Source of the DNA: CBDCGV01 sp965216955
GTDB lineage: Bacteria > Bacteroidota > Bacteroidia > Chitinophagales > JADIYW01
Direction: 5' to 3'
Assembly (NCBI GenBank): GCA_965216955.1
Contig: CBDCGV010000008.1
Location: 173,221-237,220 of the forward strand
DNA length: 64,000 nt
Of this stretch, positions 1-7,977 are shown piece after piece. A program made the position numbers and the translations under genes. The notes below the pieces were generated by a model. The model saw nothing but the letters and a program-made list of their open reading frames with translations. It ran no database searches and was not told where the DNA came from. Position 1 is the first letter of the stretch. Each line of letters starts with the position of its first letter.

Positions 1-399
1 AGGAAGGTTGCAGAAATAGGTAATGTTGAGGAGATGCTTCGCAAAATGGCATTAGCTTCTGTGGCCATGATTAAAGACAGGGTTCATGGACAAGGATTAG
101 ATAGTGATAATCAAAGCATTGGTGAATATGAAGATCCTTACTTAACAGTAAGACAAAAGAAGTTTAATCGTACTGCAGACACTAAAGTAATACTTTCTTT
201 AACTGGTCAAATGGAAAATGATTTATCTGTTATTGCAACTGAAAGAGGATACGGAGTTGGATATAAGAATGATTTCAACTTTCAAAAAAGTAAGTGGAAT
301 GAAGATCATTTTGGTAAAGATATTTTCTCACATCCTGATAATGAGTTAGACGTAATTGATGAAATCGCTCAAAACCATGTAGCAGATGCCATTAGTTGA
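1..399 (+). CDS. Phage virion morphogenesis / gp10-like structural protein, 5' end cut off
   Basis: The reading frame is open from base 1, so the gene probably starts left of the window; the first internal ATG is at 34. The visible part begins with a basic helix, followed by a Gly-Ser-Asp segment ending in IGEY, a LTGQMENDLSV motif and a C-terminal GKDIF motif. I recognise this order from the small Bacteroidota phage proteins annotated as virion morphogenesis or neck proteins, which help complete the head-tail connection. The stop overlaps the next gene by 14 bases, as in a late-gene operon. The family assignment rests on motif memory only. Confidence 0.55.
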   Translation, partial: RKVAEIGNVEEMLRKMALASVAMIKDRVHGQGLDSDNQSIGEYEDPYLTVRQKKFNRTADTKVILSLTGQMENDLSVIATERGYGVGYKNDFNFQKSKWNEDHFGKDIFSHPDNELDVIDEIAQNHVADAIS

Positions 400-985
400 C
401 GAGATAGTAAGTTCTTTGAATAATTTGTTTAAAGCTGATTTGAAGCAGCATGGAAATGTTTTTATTGGCGGAGTTGCAGAACATACTGCAAGACAAACCG
501 ATGAAAATAAGTTAGAGTGGATTCCATGTATAGTTGATCATGATGGCAATGCTCAATATATGGGTTTAGATGATGTTTATGATATTCAAATTTATCATAA
601 GTGTTTATCAGAAACCTTTAAGCCATCCAGTAAGCAATATGGCGACCTAAATTCTAATCAAAGTGGAAGTGCGATTGTGCATATGGTTGTTGCTGGAATG
701 AGAAATAAAGTCCGAATGTCACCTCGTTCATTAGCAGATAGAATATCATCATTGTTCCCAAGTGATATTATCAATATTAAAAATAATAGCACTAACAAAA
801 CTATTATCAAGGCTTCAATAAAACACACAAAAACAAATTATAACTCTTTTGAGATATATAGCCGTGAATACAGAAACACGGAATATTTTTTAAAACCTGA
901 GACCATATTATTTGAAATGGTCTATTCAATAGAAAGTGAGTTTAACAGGTCTTGCTTTAACATATGTAAACCATGTAATGAATAA
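386..985 (+). CDS. Hypothetical phage structural protein (199 aa)
   Basis: It starts at an ATG inside the end of the preceding morphogenesis gene and is followed after 14 bases by the next gene, so it is part of a late phage operon. It has no signal peptide or membrane segment. The N-terminal half is mixed alpha/beta with an IQIYHKCLSE segment; the C-terminal half contains a KNNSTNKTII stretch and ends with a CxxC pair. I do not recognise a named family. Its place after a morphogenesis protein suggests a tail-completion or connector role, which is inference from position. Confidence 0.5.
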   Translation: MPLVDEIVSSLNNLFKADLKQHGNVFIGGVAEHTARQTDENKLEWIPCIVDHDGNAQYMGLDDVYDIQIYHKCLSETFKPSSKQYGDLNSNQSGSAIVHMVVAGMRNKVRMSPRSLADRISSLFPSDIINIKNNSTNKTIIKASIKHTKTNYNSFEIYSREYRNTEYFLKPETILFEMVYSIESEFNRSCFNICKPCNE

Positions 986-999
986 AATTAATTGAACAA

Positions 1000-1566
1000 A
1001 TGGTACCATATGAAATTTATTATAAATCAGATGCCGATTGCGAAAACGAAGTAATTGATCCAAAGTGTGATCCATGCTTAATTCCTGAAAAAGGAAGAAT
1101 AAGGGGTGTTGCATTCATTCATAAAAAATACTATCCAATTTTAATTGAAGATCCAACTAGTCAGCAATTATGGCAAAATGGAATTGCCCAAGGATACATA
1201 AAGGTTATTCATGAGACTTTGGGATCAACTGATGGTGGTTCGGAGGAAACAGGACCAGGTTATGGAGATAACTCTGAAACTTTACTAGGGTATAATCATG
1301 CACCTGTAATTAAAGATCCAAACTACAAGGGGAATAGTCTTTTTTGGAACAGTATTAAAGGGAAGTCATCTTATCATCTAGCATATAGAACGGAGACACA
1401 AGTTCATATTTCTGATAATACAGTGACAACCATTCCTAAAAATTCAATTGAGGAAGCCTTGAATTCAAATGTAGATTGGAATGTAACAATTAAGTGGTTC
1501 CAAAAAAATCTACTCCTACCACATGACACACCTGAAGGCATTTTCAGTTGTTTTCAGATAGTGTAA
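1000..1566 (+). CDS. Hypothetical phage protein (188 aa), C-terminus possibly frameshifted
   Basis: It starts at an ATG 14 bases after the previous stop. The N-terminal region has a CxxxxxDPKCDPC cysteine group and the centre is Gly/Ser-rich. No family is recognised; the position suggests a tail or baseplate-associated protein. The annotated stop (1564-1566) is suspicious. Frame 0, open from 1536, continues to a stop at 1656-1658 and encodes a protein-like sequence with two TPDG motifs and a terminal WDLF. That pattern looks like the real C-terminus of this or a related protein. A one-base indel, sequencing error or -1 shift near 1536-1566 would join the two parts. Confidence 0.5.
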   Translation: MVPYEIYYKSDADCENEVIDPKCDPCLIPEKGRIRGVAFIHKKYYPILIEDPTSQQLWQNGIAQGYIKVIHETLGSTDGGSEETGPGYGDNSETLLGYNHAPVIKDPNYKGNSLFWNSIKGKSSYHLAYRTETQVHISDNTVTTIPKNSIEEALNSNVDWNVTIKWFQKNLLLPHDTPEGIFSCFQIV

Positions 1567-1658
1567 CATCAGGCCCCGATGTTACACATGGATGGATCAC
1601 TCCAGATGGAAGTGAAGTATGGGCAACACCAGACGGTTATGTCTGGGATTTATTCTAA
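1536..1658 (+). other. Possible frameshifted C-terminal extension of the preceding phage gene
   Basis: Frame 0 is open from base 1536 (after an in-frame stop at 1533-1535) to the TAA at 1656-1658. It encodes SDSVTSGPDVTHGW followed by two TPDG repeats and the terminal WDLF. There is no ATG in it. It fills the 107-base gap before the next gene and overlaps the end of the upstream frame by about 30 bases. I could not find a canonical slippery heptamer in the overlap, so a simple indel is likelier than programmed frameshifting. Confidence 0.4.
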
Positions 1659-1673
1659 TTAAAACTATTTAAA

Positions 1674-3293
1674 ATGATACGAATATTATCGATTCTAATG
1701 TTGTTGATGCCTTTAATATGTTTAGGCCAATCAAAGAAACTTAAAAATCCAGAAGAATTTCCAATTGCGCAACCTAGTTTGGACGATTTTGTTTACTCAC
1801 AAACTGGTGGCGTTAGCAAGAAATTGAAACTAAAAGCTATTGATTCTTTATTCAATTTAAGTGATACTGCTGCTTTTTCCAATCAAATACTTAGTTGGAG
1901 TTTGTCTGGACCTGATAGTGTCACCATCGCTATAAGTAATGGTAATTCGATTAAAATTCCAATTCGTGATTTGGATGCAGATAGTTTAAATGAGTTTCAA
2001 ACTTTAAGCTGGGGTGCTCTATTAGGAGATAGCATAATGCTTGAAATATCAGATGGCAATATAATAAAGATTGGTATTGCTGATTCAGATGCGGACAGCA
2101 CGAATGAACTTCAGGCTTTAACTCAATTAAGCGACACCTCATTTGTTATAAGTGGTACGGATGATACCATTCAAATATTTGTTCCAAACATTGGATATCA
2201 GCAAATAAGTATTTCTAATGACACTATTTATTTAGAAAATGGTGGGTTTGTGGTGCTGCCTTTAGATAATGATTTAAGTAATACCAACGAAATTCAAAAT
2301 TTGATTCTTATAGGAGATTCAGCAATTGCAATTGAAAATGGTGATACTATATTACTACCTGAATCAAGCCCTTCTTTATGGCAAAACAATGGAGGTGTTT
2401 TAAGACCTTCTGAAGATGTTGACAGTATAAAAGCAGAATCTTTCTTTGAAGTCAAGTCACCACATGGGTTCAGACTTTATTTAGCAGATCAGATTTTAAA
2501 TTTGTTTGGAGGCAATCAAGCGAATAAGTCCGGAAAAATTGAGTTTATAGGTCCTGATGGAAAAATATATGCATTAGGAGGTGAAATATTGGATCCATCT
2601 TTTGGAGTGTCAGATTCGATTCAGCTTATAATGACAATATTCGATACTGCAACTTTTGCAAGAAGAGGCACAACTGTAAATTGGGATGAAGGTTTTGAGA
2701 CCGGAAACACAGGACCAGGAGGAGTAGAAATTAATAGATTTTTGGTTGCTCCAGACGGGCTTGTTGAGATTGCAATAGTTGATTCGTTAGGACAGTTTGT
2801 TATAGATATTCCTTCAAATGTTCAAGGTGGAGAAATAGCTAATGTTGATGGTGACGGATTGTCTAGGTGGGTTCGAAAAATATGGACAACAGCAACAAGG
2901 CCTGACAATCCATTTGTTGATCAATATGGAATGAATACAGCGATAGATCAGTGGGAGCGTTGGGATGGTACTCAATGGACCACAATATTTAGCAATAATA
3001 AATCCATAGTTCTTGATTCTCTCAATTATATATTAACCACAGAATACAATTTTGCTTTATATAAGAATATAAAAGCTTCTGGGAATACGATTTCCCTTCC
3101 AACAAATATACCTTATGACGGTTGGAAGTGCACTATTATTGATGGTTCAGGAACAGCGTCTACACGAAATATAACAATAGATGTAGATGGAGGTACAGAA
3201 ACCATAAATGGATTAACCTCTGTTGTCATAAATACAGATAGACAGTCTTATTCGATTGTTGGTTTTATAGGAGAAGGATACTTTATTTATTAA
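1674..3293 (+). CDS. Secreted tail-fibre-like protein of the prophage (539 aa)
   Basis: Residues 1-19 form a clear Sec signal peptide (a short basic start, a Leu/Met-rich core, then CLGQS). There is no lipobox because Ile precedes the Cys. Three degenerate repeats with D-A-D-S-x-N-E-x-Q lie near residues 100, 138 and 198. Such repeats are common in Bacteroidota phage fibres and adhesins. The C-terminal part has a TRPDNPFVDQYGMN segment and a WDGTQWT motif near residue 430, also typical of tail proteins. The next gene starts 10 bases downstream. A host-type signal peptide on a virion fibre is odd, because virion proteins normally assemble in the cytoplasm; see findings. The enzymatic or binding function is unknown. 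Confidence 0.55.
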   Translation: MIRILSILMLLMPLICLGQSKKLKNPEEFPIAQPSLDDFVYSQTGGVSKKLKLKAIDSLFNLSDTAAFSNQILSWSLSGPDSVTIAISNGNSIKIPIRDLDADSLNEFQTLSWGALLGDSIMLEISDGNIIKIGIADSDADSTNELQALTQLSDTSFVISGTDDTIQIFVPNIGYQQISISNDTIYLENGGFVVLPLDNDLSNTNEIQNLILIGDSAIAIENGDTILLPESSPSLWQNNGGVLRPSEDVDSIKAESFFEVKSPHGFRLYLADQILNLFGGNQANKSGKIEFIGPDGKIYALGGEILDPSFGVSDSIQLIMTIFDTATFARRGTTVNWDEGFETGNTGPGGVEINRFLVAPDGLVEIAIVDSLGQFVIDIPSNVQGGEIANVDGDGLSRWVRKIWTTATRPDNPFVDQYGMNTAIDQWERWDGTQWTTIFSNNKSIVLDSLNYILTTEYNFALYKNIKASGNTISLPTNIPYDGWKCTIIDGSGTASTRNITIDVDGGTETINGLTSVVINTDRQSYSIVGFIGEGYFIY

Positions 3294-3303
3294 TGAATTT
3301 GAT

Positions 3304-4530
3304 ATGAAAAAAGAGCTATTATTTATCGGGTTATTTATTGTTTTAATTCTTGGATCAGCTTCATATGTAGGGGTTGTTGAACGGTTAGCTTCTTTAGACG
3401 CTGCCGGTCGTTTAGAAGTAACACAAACAACGTCTGTAGGAGATTATAACCTCGCAAGGGATAGTTTACCATTATACTTTGACCAAGTTTCAAACGGATC
3501 TGCAATTCAATATTATGATAGCATCCGCAATGGCCAGCGAATGGAAGTTACAACAAATGGCGACTATGCTGTTTTTCAAACAAAACAACGACATCCCTAT
3601 TTTCCTGGACATCCTCAACAGCCTGAATTTACTTATATAAATTTAGAACCAGAATCCGGAGTGATAAAAAGAGTGGGTTATTTCAGTAGTTCAACAACAG
3701 CTCCCTACACAAGCAATTTAGATGGTATTTGGTTAGAGAGCTCAAATGGTACAGTTAAACTTGTTATCTCTAAAGAAGGTGTTGATACAGTAATGGAACA
3801 ATCTACATGGAAATTATCTAATGGAATTGATTGGTCAAACTTTAATATTAGTCTGGTAGATTTTCTTTATTTAGGAGGTTCTTCAGTTAGTCTTTATCAA
3901 ATATTTGATGGTAAAAAGCAATTGGCATTTCGATATAATCATGCCAATCATGTTCCTGATGTTTTTATTGGCCATCCATCTCAACCAATTAGGGCAGAGA
4001 TTAGAAGTATTGGAGGATCTGGAAATCTTACTTTCATATGTGCAAACGTTGGTAGTCAGGGCATTATAAATGAAGGTTTTGGTATGCCTATTTCAGTATC
4101 AACTGGAAGTACTTTGATAAACTATCCAACAGCCTCAATTGAATATCCCATTTTATCTATAAGAAAAAATGATGCAAGGGCAGAATTGTATCCGCTTAAT
4201 ATTGACATTGCAAGTACTGGTGCTGCATCAGAATTGTATAGATGGAGGTTGCTTTTGAATCCTACACTTTCAAGTGCATTAAGTTACTCACCATTGGAAA
4301 ATACTTTTGTAGATGTGGCAACCGGAAATTCATCTATAACAATAATTGATGAAGGTCATGTTATAGCTTCAGGAGTTGGAAGTGCAAGATCAAGTACAGA
4401 TCAAATAATTAATAGCGCCTTACGACTTGGGCAAGAATTAGGAGGAACATATGACACTTATGTTTTAGCTGTCACACTTTATAGTAATGGCCAGGACTTT
4501 GCGGCCTCTTTTAGTGGTGTTATTTATTGA
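3304..4530 (+). CDS. Hypothetical fibre-like or exported protein of the prophage (408 aa)
   Basis: The N-terminus is a strong hydrophobic segment after MKKE (residues about 5-22), which can act as a signal peptide or a signal anchor. The rest is predicted to be beta-rich, with many Ser, Thr, Gly and Asn residues and no cysteine-based catalytic motif that I can recognise. The gene sits between the other secreted fibre-like gene and the lysis genes, with intergenic gaps of 10 and 3 bases, so it is transcribed with them. It could be a tail-spike-like protein, or a lysogenic-conversion surface protein carried by the prophage. Confidence 0.5.
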   Translation: MKKELLFIGLFIVLILGSASYVGVVERLASLDAAGRLEVTQTTSVGDYNLARDSLPLYFDQVSNGSAIQYYDSIRNGQRMEVTTNGDYAVFQTKQRHPYFPGHPQQPEFTYINLEPESGVIKRVGYFSSSTTAPYTSNLDGIWLESSNGTVKLVISKEGVDTVMEQSTWKLSNGIDWSNFNISLVDFLYLGGSSVSLYQIFDGKKQLAFRYNHANHVPDVFIGHPSQPIRAEIRSIGGSGNLTFICANVGSQGIINEGFGMPISVSTGSTLINYPTASIEYPILSIRKNDARAELYPLNIDIASTGAASELYRWRLLLNPTLSSALSYSPLENTFVDVATGNSSITIIDEGHVIASGVGSARSSTDQIINSALRLGQELGGTYDTYVLAVTLYSNGQDFAASFSGVIY

Positions 4531-4533
4531 ACT

Positions 4534-4725
4534 ATGTGGATGCTGAAAATCATATCAGAAATTATTCTACTCGCAATATCTAAAGTTGGAGTAAATAAAG
4601 ATGTGAGAGTTAAAAAGCAGGAGAATAAAGCTCAAAAGCAATGGCGCAAAAATGAAAAGTTAGAGCATAAGAAAAAACCAAGGTGGGAAAGAAAGAATAA
4701 AAGGAAAAACAACAAACATGGCTAA
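4534..4725 (+). CDS. Small basic protein with an N-terminal hydrophobic helix (63 aa)
   Basis: An N-terminal hydrophobic stretch (residues about 3-18) is followed by a very Lys/Arg-rich tail. The gene starts 3 bases after the previous stop and overlaps the next gene by 8 bases, which supports translation as part of the late operon. The architecture of one membrane helix plus a strongly cationic tail occurs in accessory lysis proteins. No family is recognised. Confidence 0.4.
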   Translation: MWMLKIISEIILLAISKVGVNKDVRVKKQENKAQKQWRKNEKLEHKKKPRWERKNKRKNNKHG

Positions 4726-4918
4726 TTGGGGAGTACATGAAGAACAACAACTAGACAAAATTAAGTTTCACATGGAGGAAGCTTCAAAGCTCATGAAAAA
4801 CCTTCTTCAAAATGGATATGGTTTACAATTAATTTTTAACCAAATTGATAAACCTAATACAAGCATCCATGAAATAAGTAAAACATTTAAATCTATCGAT
4901 ATAAAAGTAGATGTTTAA
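4718..4918 (+). CDS. Small helical phage protein (66 aa)
   Basis: It overlaps the upstream gene by 8 bases and the endolysin gene by 8 bases, which is characteristic of tightly packed phage late genes. The sequence looks amphipathic and alpha-helical, with EEQQLDKIKFHMEEASKLM near the N-terminus, and has no membrane segment. The function is unknown; a role in lysis or tail assembly would be a guess from position. Confidence 0.4.
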   Translation: MANWGVHEEQQLDKIKFHMEEASKLMKNLLQNGYGLQLIFNQIDKPNTSIHEISKTFKSIDIKVDV

Positions 4919-5375
4919 GCATATTAACCATAGAAAACTTAAGGCTTTTTTAGATCTCATTTCATGGGCAGAAGGTACTGATCATGCAGATCCGTATAAG
5001 GTGCTAGTTACCTCACGTCTTGATAGTCCGATCTTGTTTGATAGTTTCAGTACGCATCCAGAACGATTGATCCATGTGCGTCCCGGACTTCTTTCTAGTG
5101 CTGCTGGTCGTTATCAAATCATTCAAAACACATATAGTTATTTATGCAGGAGATACAACTTCAAAGACTTTAGTCCAGAAACTCAGGATAGAATGGCTTA
5201 TGTACTTATTAATGAAAATGGAGCTATTGAAGACATAATAAAAAAGTGTATTGATGAGGCTATCCAAAAATTGGGTGGAGTCTGGGCTTCATTTCCTAAC
5301 AATAATTATAATCAGCCACAAAGGAAAACAGAATTAATGCTCAAAAAGTATGAGCAATTTTTAAGTAAATATTAG
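4911..5375 (+). CDS. Phage endolysin, lambda R-like lytic transglycosylase (GH104)
   Basis: The protein cleaves peptidoglycan glycan strands at the end of the lytic cycle. It matches the lambda R endolysin plan: SWAEGTD with the expected catalytic glutamate at residue 21, DPYKVL, an AGRYQI motif near residue 64, FSPETQDRMA near residue 100, and a C-terminal GGVWASFP segment. Its length of 154 aa is close to that of lambda R (158 aa). There is no signal peptide, so it would depend on a holin for release, and a holin-like gene follows 4 bases downstream. This is the most secure phage marker in the window apart from the integrase. Confidence 0.85.
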   Translation: MFKHINHRKLKAFLDLISWAEGTDHADPYKVLVTSRLDSPILFDSFSTHPERLIHVRPGLLSSAAGRYQIIQNTYSYLCRRYNFKDFSPETQDRMAYVLINENGAIEDIIKKCIDEAIQKLGGVWASFPNNNYNQPQRKTELMLKKYEQFLSKY

Positions 5376-5379
5376 AGAC

Positions 5380-5766
5380 ATGAAAAACGAAAAACTATAT
5401 CAAATCTTAATTGCTCTTATTCCAACTATTCAAATAGCATTTGATGCAATTAACTCGATTGGTTTGGAAGATGACATAAGAACTATTATTGGAGGTTCTT
5501 TAATTCTTACAATGCTTATTCTAAATGGCATCAAACAATACTTTGACCCATTAATTAAAAATACTGCGGTTGGGATTTCTATTCTACTTTTCTTTGGTTA
5601 TGTTGCCGGTGGGATTATAGACCATTTAGAAGTGTTTAATTTTTCTGAAAATACAGATGCTATTGTCAGAACTGCAATGTTAGTTATTGTCTCTGCATCT
5701 GGAGCACTTTCTAAGACTTTATTTGAACAACCTAGAGGATATAAAATAAATAGAGATGCCACATAG
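5380..5766 (+). CDS. Putative holin (128 aa, multi-pass membrane protein)
   Basis: It starts 4 bases after the endolysin stop. Hydrophobic segments lie at about residues 8-25, 38-52, 63-80 and 95-110. The C-terminus is short and charged, as in class I to III holins. Size, membrane topology and position next to a signal-less endolysin all fit a holin that permeabilises the inner membrane. I do not recognise the specific holin family, so the call depends on context. Confidence 0.55.
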   Translation: MKNEKLYQILIALIPTIQIAFDAINSIGLEDDIRTIIGGSLILTMLILNGIKQYFDPLIKNTAVGISILLFFGYVAGGIIDHLEVFNFSENTDAIVRTAMLVIVSASGALSKTLFEQPRGYKINRDAT

Positions 5767-5983
5767 GTTAGTAATATTTAAAGGACATATATCAAACCTT
5801 CTCAATTCTGTTAAGGAGCATATCGAATATCCAATAGTTTTAACAACTTATTTTGTTAGTAAAGCTTCCCTTAATCCATTTTTAAGTGAATTGATGAGTA
5901 AATTGGCATCTCTTTTCTTTGCTCTAGTTTTGGTTATTTTGACACATTTTGTTAAAAGACACCTGAAGAAGAAGTATCCTTAA
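5756..5983 (+). CDS. Small membrane protein of the lysis block (75 aa)
   Basis: It overlaps the holin-like gene by 11 bases. One strong hydrophobic segment (about residues 48-66) is followed by a Lys/Arg-rich end. It closes the plus-strand late operon; the next gene is convergent and only 13 bases away. It may be an antiholin or lysis accessory protein. No lipobox or spanin signature is visible. The function is inferred from position only. Confidence 0.4.
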   Translation: MPHRLVIFKGHISNLLNSVKEHIEYPIVLTTYFVSKASLNPFLSELMSKLASLFFALVLVILTHFVKRHLKKKYP

Positions 5984-5996
5984 TAGGGTATTATAA

Positions 5997-6347
5997 TTAT
6001 TTACCTTCCAGCTTATCAAGCCTTTTTTTAATTTGCTCAATTTCTGAAGTGTAGTCTAAATCGTCTAGCATTTCACCATTTCCAAGAAACAACCAACCCG
6101 GGCTAACCTTAAATATTTTGCAAATAGATATTAAATGTTCAACCGTGAAATTTGAGCCTTTATTAGTTTCAATTCTATTCAGGAACGGCCCTTTCATATC
6201 TAATATAAATGCAAACTCATTTCTACTCTTAATTTGATAGGTGTTTCGATGTTGTAGAACATAACGCATAAATATTAATGCTCTTTCAGTGGCAGCCCTA
6301 GTGAGCTCTTTCTTGTCTTCTTTTTGAAGTTGTTCGTACAATGACAT
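5997..6347 (-). CDS. XRE-family helix-turn-helix regulator, probable prophage repressor
   Basis: The 116-aa protein has a helix-turn-helix region at about residues 38-95: SRNEFAFILDMKGPFLNRIE reads as helix 2-turn-recognition helix, and KVSPGWLFLGNGEM is the ending typical of Bacteroidota XRE regulators. A short charged helix (EQIKKRLDKLE) closes the protein and could mediate dimerisation. It is transcribed against the lysis operon from a region shared with small accessory genes. Control of prophage genes is the natural inference. It could also act on the duplicated control region found upstream of the genes at 6687 and 7517. Confidence 0.65.
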   Translation of the reverse strand: MSLYEQLQKEDKKELTRAATERALIFMRYVLQHRNTYQIKSRNEFAFILDMKGPFLNRIETNKGSNFTVEHLISICKIFKVSPGWLFLGNGEMLDDLDYTSEIEQIKKRLDKLEGK

Positions 6348-6367
6348 TGAATCTATTTCGTGAAAAA

Positions 6368-6589
6368 TTATAATTTGAACACAAACAAAAATATAACAAT
6401 AAAGATAACTGATGATATGGCCACAATACCTATTAAATGAATAAAGAACCTTAATACTGGTTGCCCTAAATCACTTTCATTGATTTTTTTGCTAAAAACC
6501 AGTTCATAAATGGCATTCCCTACATTGAAAGAGAGATCTACAATAGCAGCAATCATGTGAACAAACGCTTCTAATATTCCTTCTATCAT
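6368..6589 (-). CDS. Small two-helix membrane protein (73 aa)
   Basis: The C-terminal half contains a long hydrophobic segment (about residues 48-71), and the N-terminal half has a weaker one (about residues 8-25). It starts at an ATG within a 97-base spacer shared with the divergent gene at 6687 and lies 20 bases upstream of the XRE gene, so the two may be co-transcribed. No family is recognised. Membrane proteins in this prophage position sometimes act in superinfection exclusion, but nothing in the sequence proves that here. Confidence 0.4.
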   Translation of the reverse strand: MIEGILEAFVHMIAAIVDLSFNVGNAIYELVFSKKINESDLGQPVLRFFIHLIGIVAISSVIFIVIFLFVFKL

Positions 6590-6630
6590 TTTATTATGTT
6601 CTTAAACTGTATTATGAATTGTACAATAAA

Positions 6631-6660
6631 AATATGATATAATTCTATCTATTCCCCAAA
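6631..6660. promoter_or_regulatory. Divergent control region, copy A
   Basis: These 30 bases, 27-56 bases before the ATG at 6687, match 26 of 30 bases with 7461-7490, at exactly the same distance from the ATG of a paralogous gene. The core reads aattct-tatc-tattcc and includes a TATGATATAAT stretch. In both places the region lies between divergent genes. It is a candidate promoter or operator shared by the two gene pairs. Confidence 0.5.
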
Positions 6661-6686
6661 TCCTACAAAGACTATATTTTTCCTTC

Positions 6687-6974
6687 ATGATTCAATATGT
6701 TCTACCAAAAGGAATATCATTTAAAGAATCTTGCGATCTAGGAGCTAAGGTTCAACAATTCTATGTGAAAGTATTTGAAGGTGTTAAATGTCCTAATTGT
6801 ACAACAAAGACATACATTTATTTAAGATATGGTAAGCCTGGAGAAGAAAGAATTAAAGCAAGAGTTTCAGCGTGCTGCAGCGAATTTAAGAAAACACTTC
6901 ATAAAACATTGACAGAATATGTTAAGGAGTGGGGGAGGTATAATTCTAAAGGAGGGTATCAAATAGTGCATTAA
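6687..6974 (+). CDS. Small cysteine-rich accessory protein, paralogue A (95 aa)
   Basis: It is a homologue of the protein at 7517: both share an F/Y-x-x-K-x-F-E segment, a cysteine pair (here CPNC), an I-K-A-R-V motif followed by two adjacent cysteines, and a closing L-x-E-Y-V. The four cysteines suggest a small metal-binding fold. No named family is recognised. The gene stands alone on the plus strand between minus-strand genes and has its own leader, which is nearly the same as that of its paralogue. It is probably an accessory protein of the mobile element. Confidence 0.5.
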   Translation: MIQYVLPKGISFKESCDLGAKVQQFYVKVFEGVKCPNCTTKTYIYLRYGKPGEERIKARVSACCSEFKKTLHKTLTEYVKEWGRYNSKGGYQIVH

Positions 6975-7012
6975 GAATGGTTAATTAAAATAAAGGTCAG
7001 TTTTTCTTCATC

Positions 7013-7420
7013 TCATAGCTTAGGAATTATTGAGGCTTCAGAATCAAAGATCTGCCCATCAAGTGTTTCAAGTTTCCATTCATTTTCACTACAAATGGTA
7101 CACATATCTTCAAGAAACTTAAAAGGTGTTATTCTTAAATCAAATCTAAAGCTAAATGAAATTATAATATCCAACTTAGGATCGATACATATTTCTGCAT
7201 CATTATCATTGGTATCGTCTCCTTTCCATGAAAAATAATCTTTGTCACGAACCCAATCAGATCTAGCAATAAAAGAATCAATCTGGTCAACGATGGGTTT
7301 ATAGTCTATGTTTAATTTCCTCCAGGCTTTTTCATACCTGTGATACGATTTAGTGTCCAACTTAGGTAAAATGCCCCAAACAGAAGGGACTACGGTTATT
7401 TCTTTTTGCCAGATTGCCAT
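7013..7420 (-). CDS. Hypothetical accessory protein (135 aa)
   Basis: A soluble protein with no signal peptide or membrane segment, rich in Trp, Asp and Ile, with a D-D-T-N-D-N-D acidic patch near residue 70. The size and character resemble immunity-type or small accessory proteins of mobile elements, but I recognise no family. It lies between the two cysteine-rich paralogues and is divergent from the second one across a 96-base spacer that carries copy B of the control region. Confidence 0.4.
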   Translation of the reverse strand: MAIWQKEITVVPSVWGILPKLDTKSYHRYEKAWRKLNIDYKPIVDQIDSFIARSDWVRDKDYFSWKGDDTNDNDAEICIDPKLDIIISFSFRFDLRITPFKFLEDMCTICSENEWKLETLDGQIFDSEASIIPKL

Positions 7421-7460
7421 TTGCTATAATGCTGAGATGTTTAAAATAATACACATTGTA

Positions 7461-7490
7461 AATATGAAATAATTCTACCTATTCCATAAA
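7461..7490. promoter_or_regulatory. Divergent control region, copy B
   Basis: Second copy of the conserved control sequence (26 of 30 bases match 6631-6660), again 27-56 bases before the start codon of a cysteine-rich small gene. The similarity is strongest in these 30 bases and fades toward the ATG, which fits a conserved regulatory site rather than a uniformly conserved leader. Confidence 0.5.
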
Positions 7491-7516
7491 TCTTTTAGAA
7501 AAAATACTTTTCTGGC

Positions 7517-7789
7517 ATGGAAAAGATAAAATACGAGCTACCTCAAATTATGAGTTCTTGGCAATCAAAAGTAATAGGTCACAAAATAGATGCCTTTTAT
7601 AGAAAAGCTTTTGAAGTTATTAGTGGTTGTTCAAATGGATGCCCGCAAACTGTATTTATTAAAGTGCGAATAGAAGGGGATAAGGTTAAGGCTAGAGTAA
7701 AAAATCCATGCTGTAGGTATTTTGGAATTAGGGTAGAACGGGCATTGGTAGAATACGTTAGGGATAATGGAGAGTATAAGCCGTTGTGA
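7517..7789 (+). CDS. Small cysteine-rich accessory protein, paralogue B (90 aa)
   Basis: Paralogue of the protein at 6687. It has an IDAFYRKAFE segment, a CSNGC cysteine pair, VKARVKNPCC and a closing LVEYV. The cysteine spacing differs (Cys-x3-Cys here, CxxC in the other copy), so they are diverged duplicates rather than a recent copy. The stop overlaps the GTG of the next small ORF (GTGA). The function is unknown; metal binding is suggested by the cysteines. Confidence 0.5.
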   Translation: MEKIKYELPQIMSSWQSKVIGHKIDAFYRKAFEVISGCSNGCPQTVFIKVRIEGDKVKARVKNPCCRYFGIRVERALVEYVRDNGEYKPL

Positions 7790-7977
7790 AAACAATTTAT
7801 TTTTTAATTTTAGAAAAAAATACTATAAAACACATATCAATTATATCATTCTTATTCATTTCTGTTTTAGCTTTTGGAATTAATAAAGACGGAATAGTTC
7901 ATCCTGACGATAGAAATATTGGTCATGATGAAATTGAAAACACTGACTTGCCAAGGATTAATTTTGACCCTTGTTAA
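7786..7977 (+). CDS. Small possibly membrane-anchored protein (63 aa), GTG start
   Basis: It begins at a GTG that overlaps the previous stop codon, an arrangement typical of translational coupling. A hydrophobic segment (about residues 17-31) is followed by a short acidic tail. The last 20 bases overlap the end of the convergent integrase gene. It could be a genuine small membrane peptide or a chance ORF; only the coupled start argues for it. Confidence 0.3.
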   Translation: MKTIYFLILEKNTIKHISIISFLFISVLAFGINKDGIVHPDDRNIGHDEIENTDLPRINFDPC

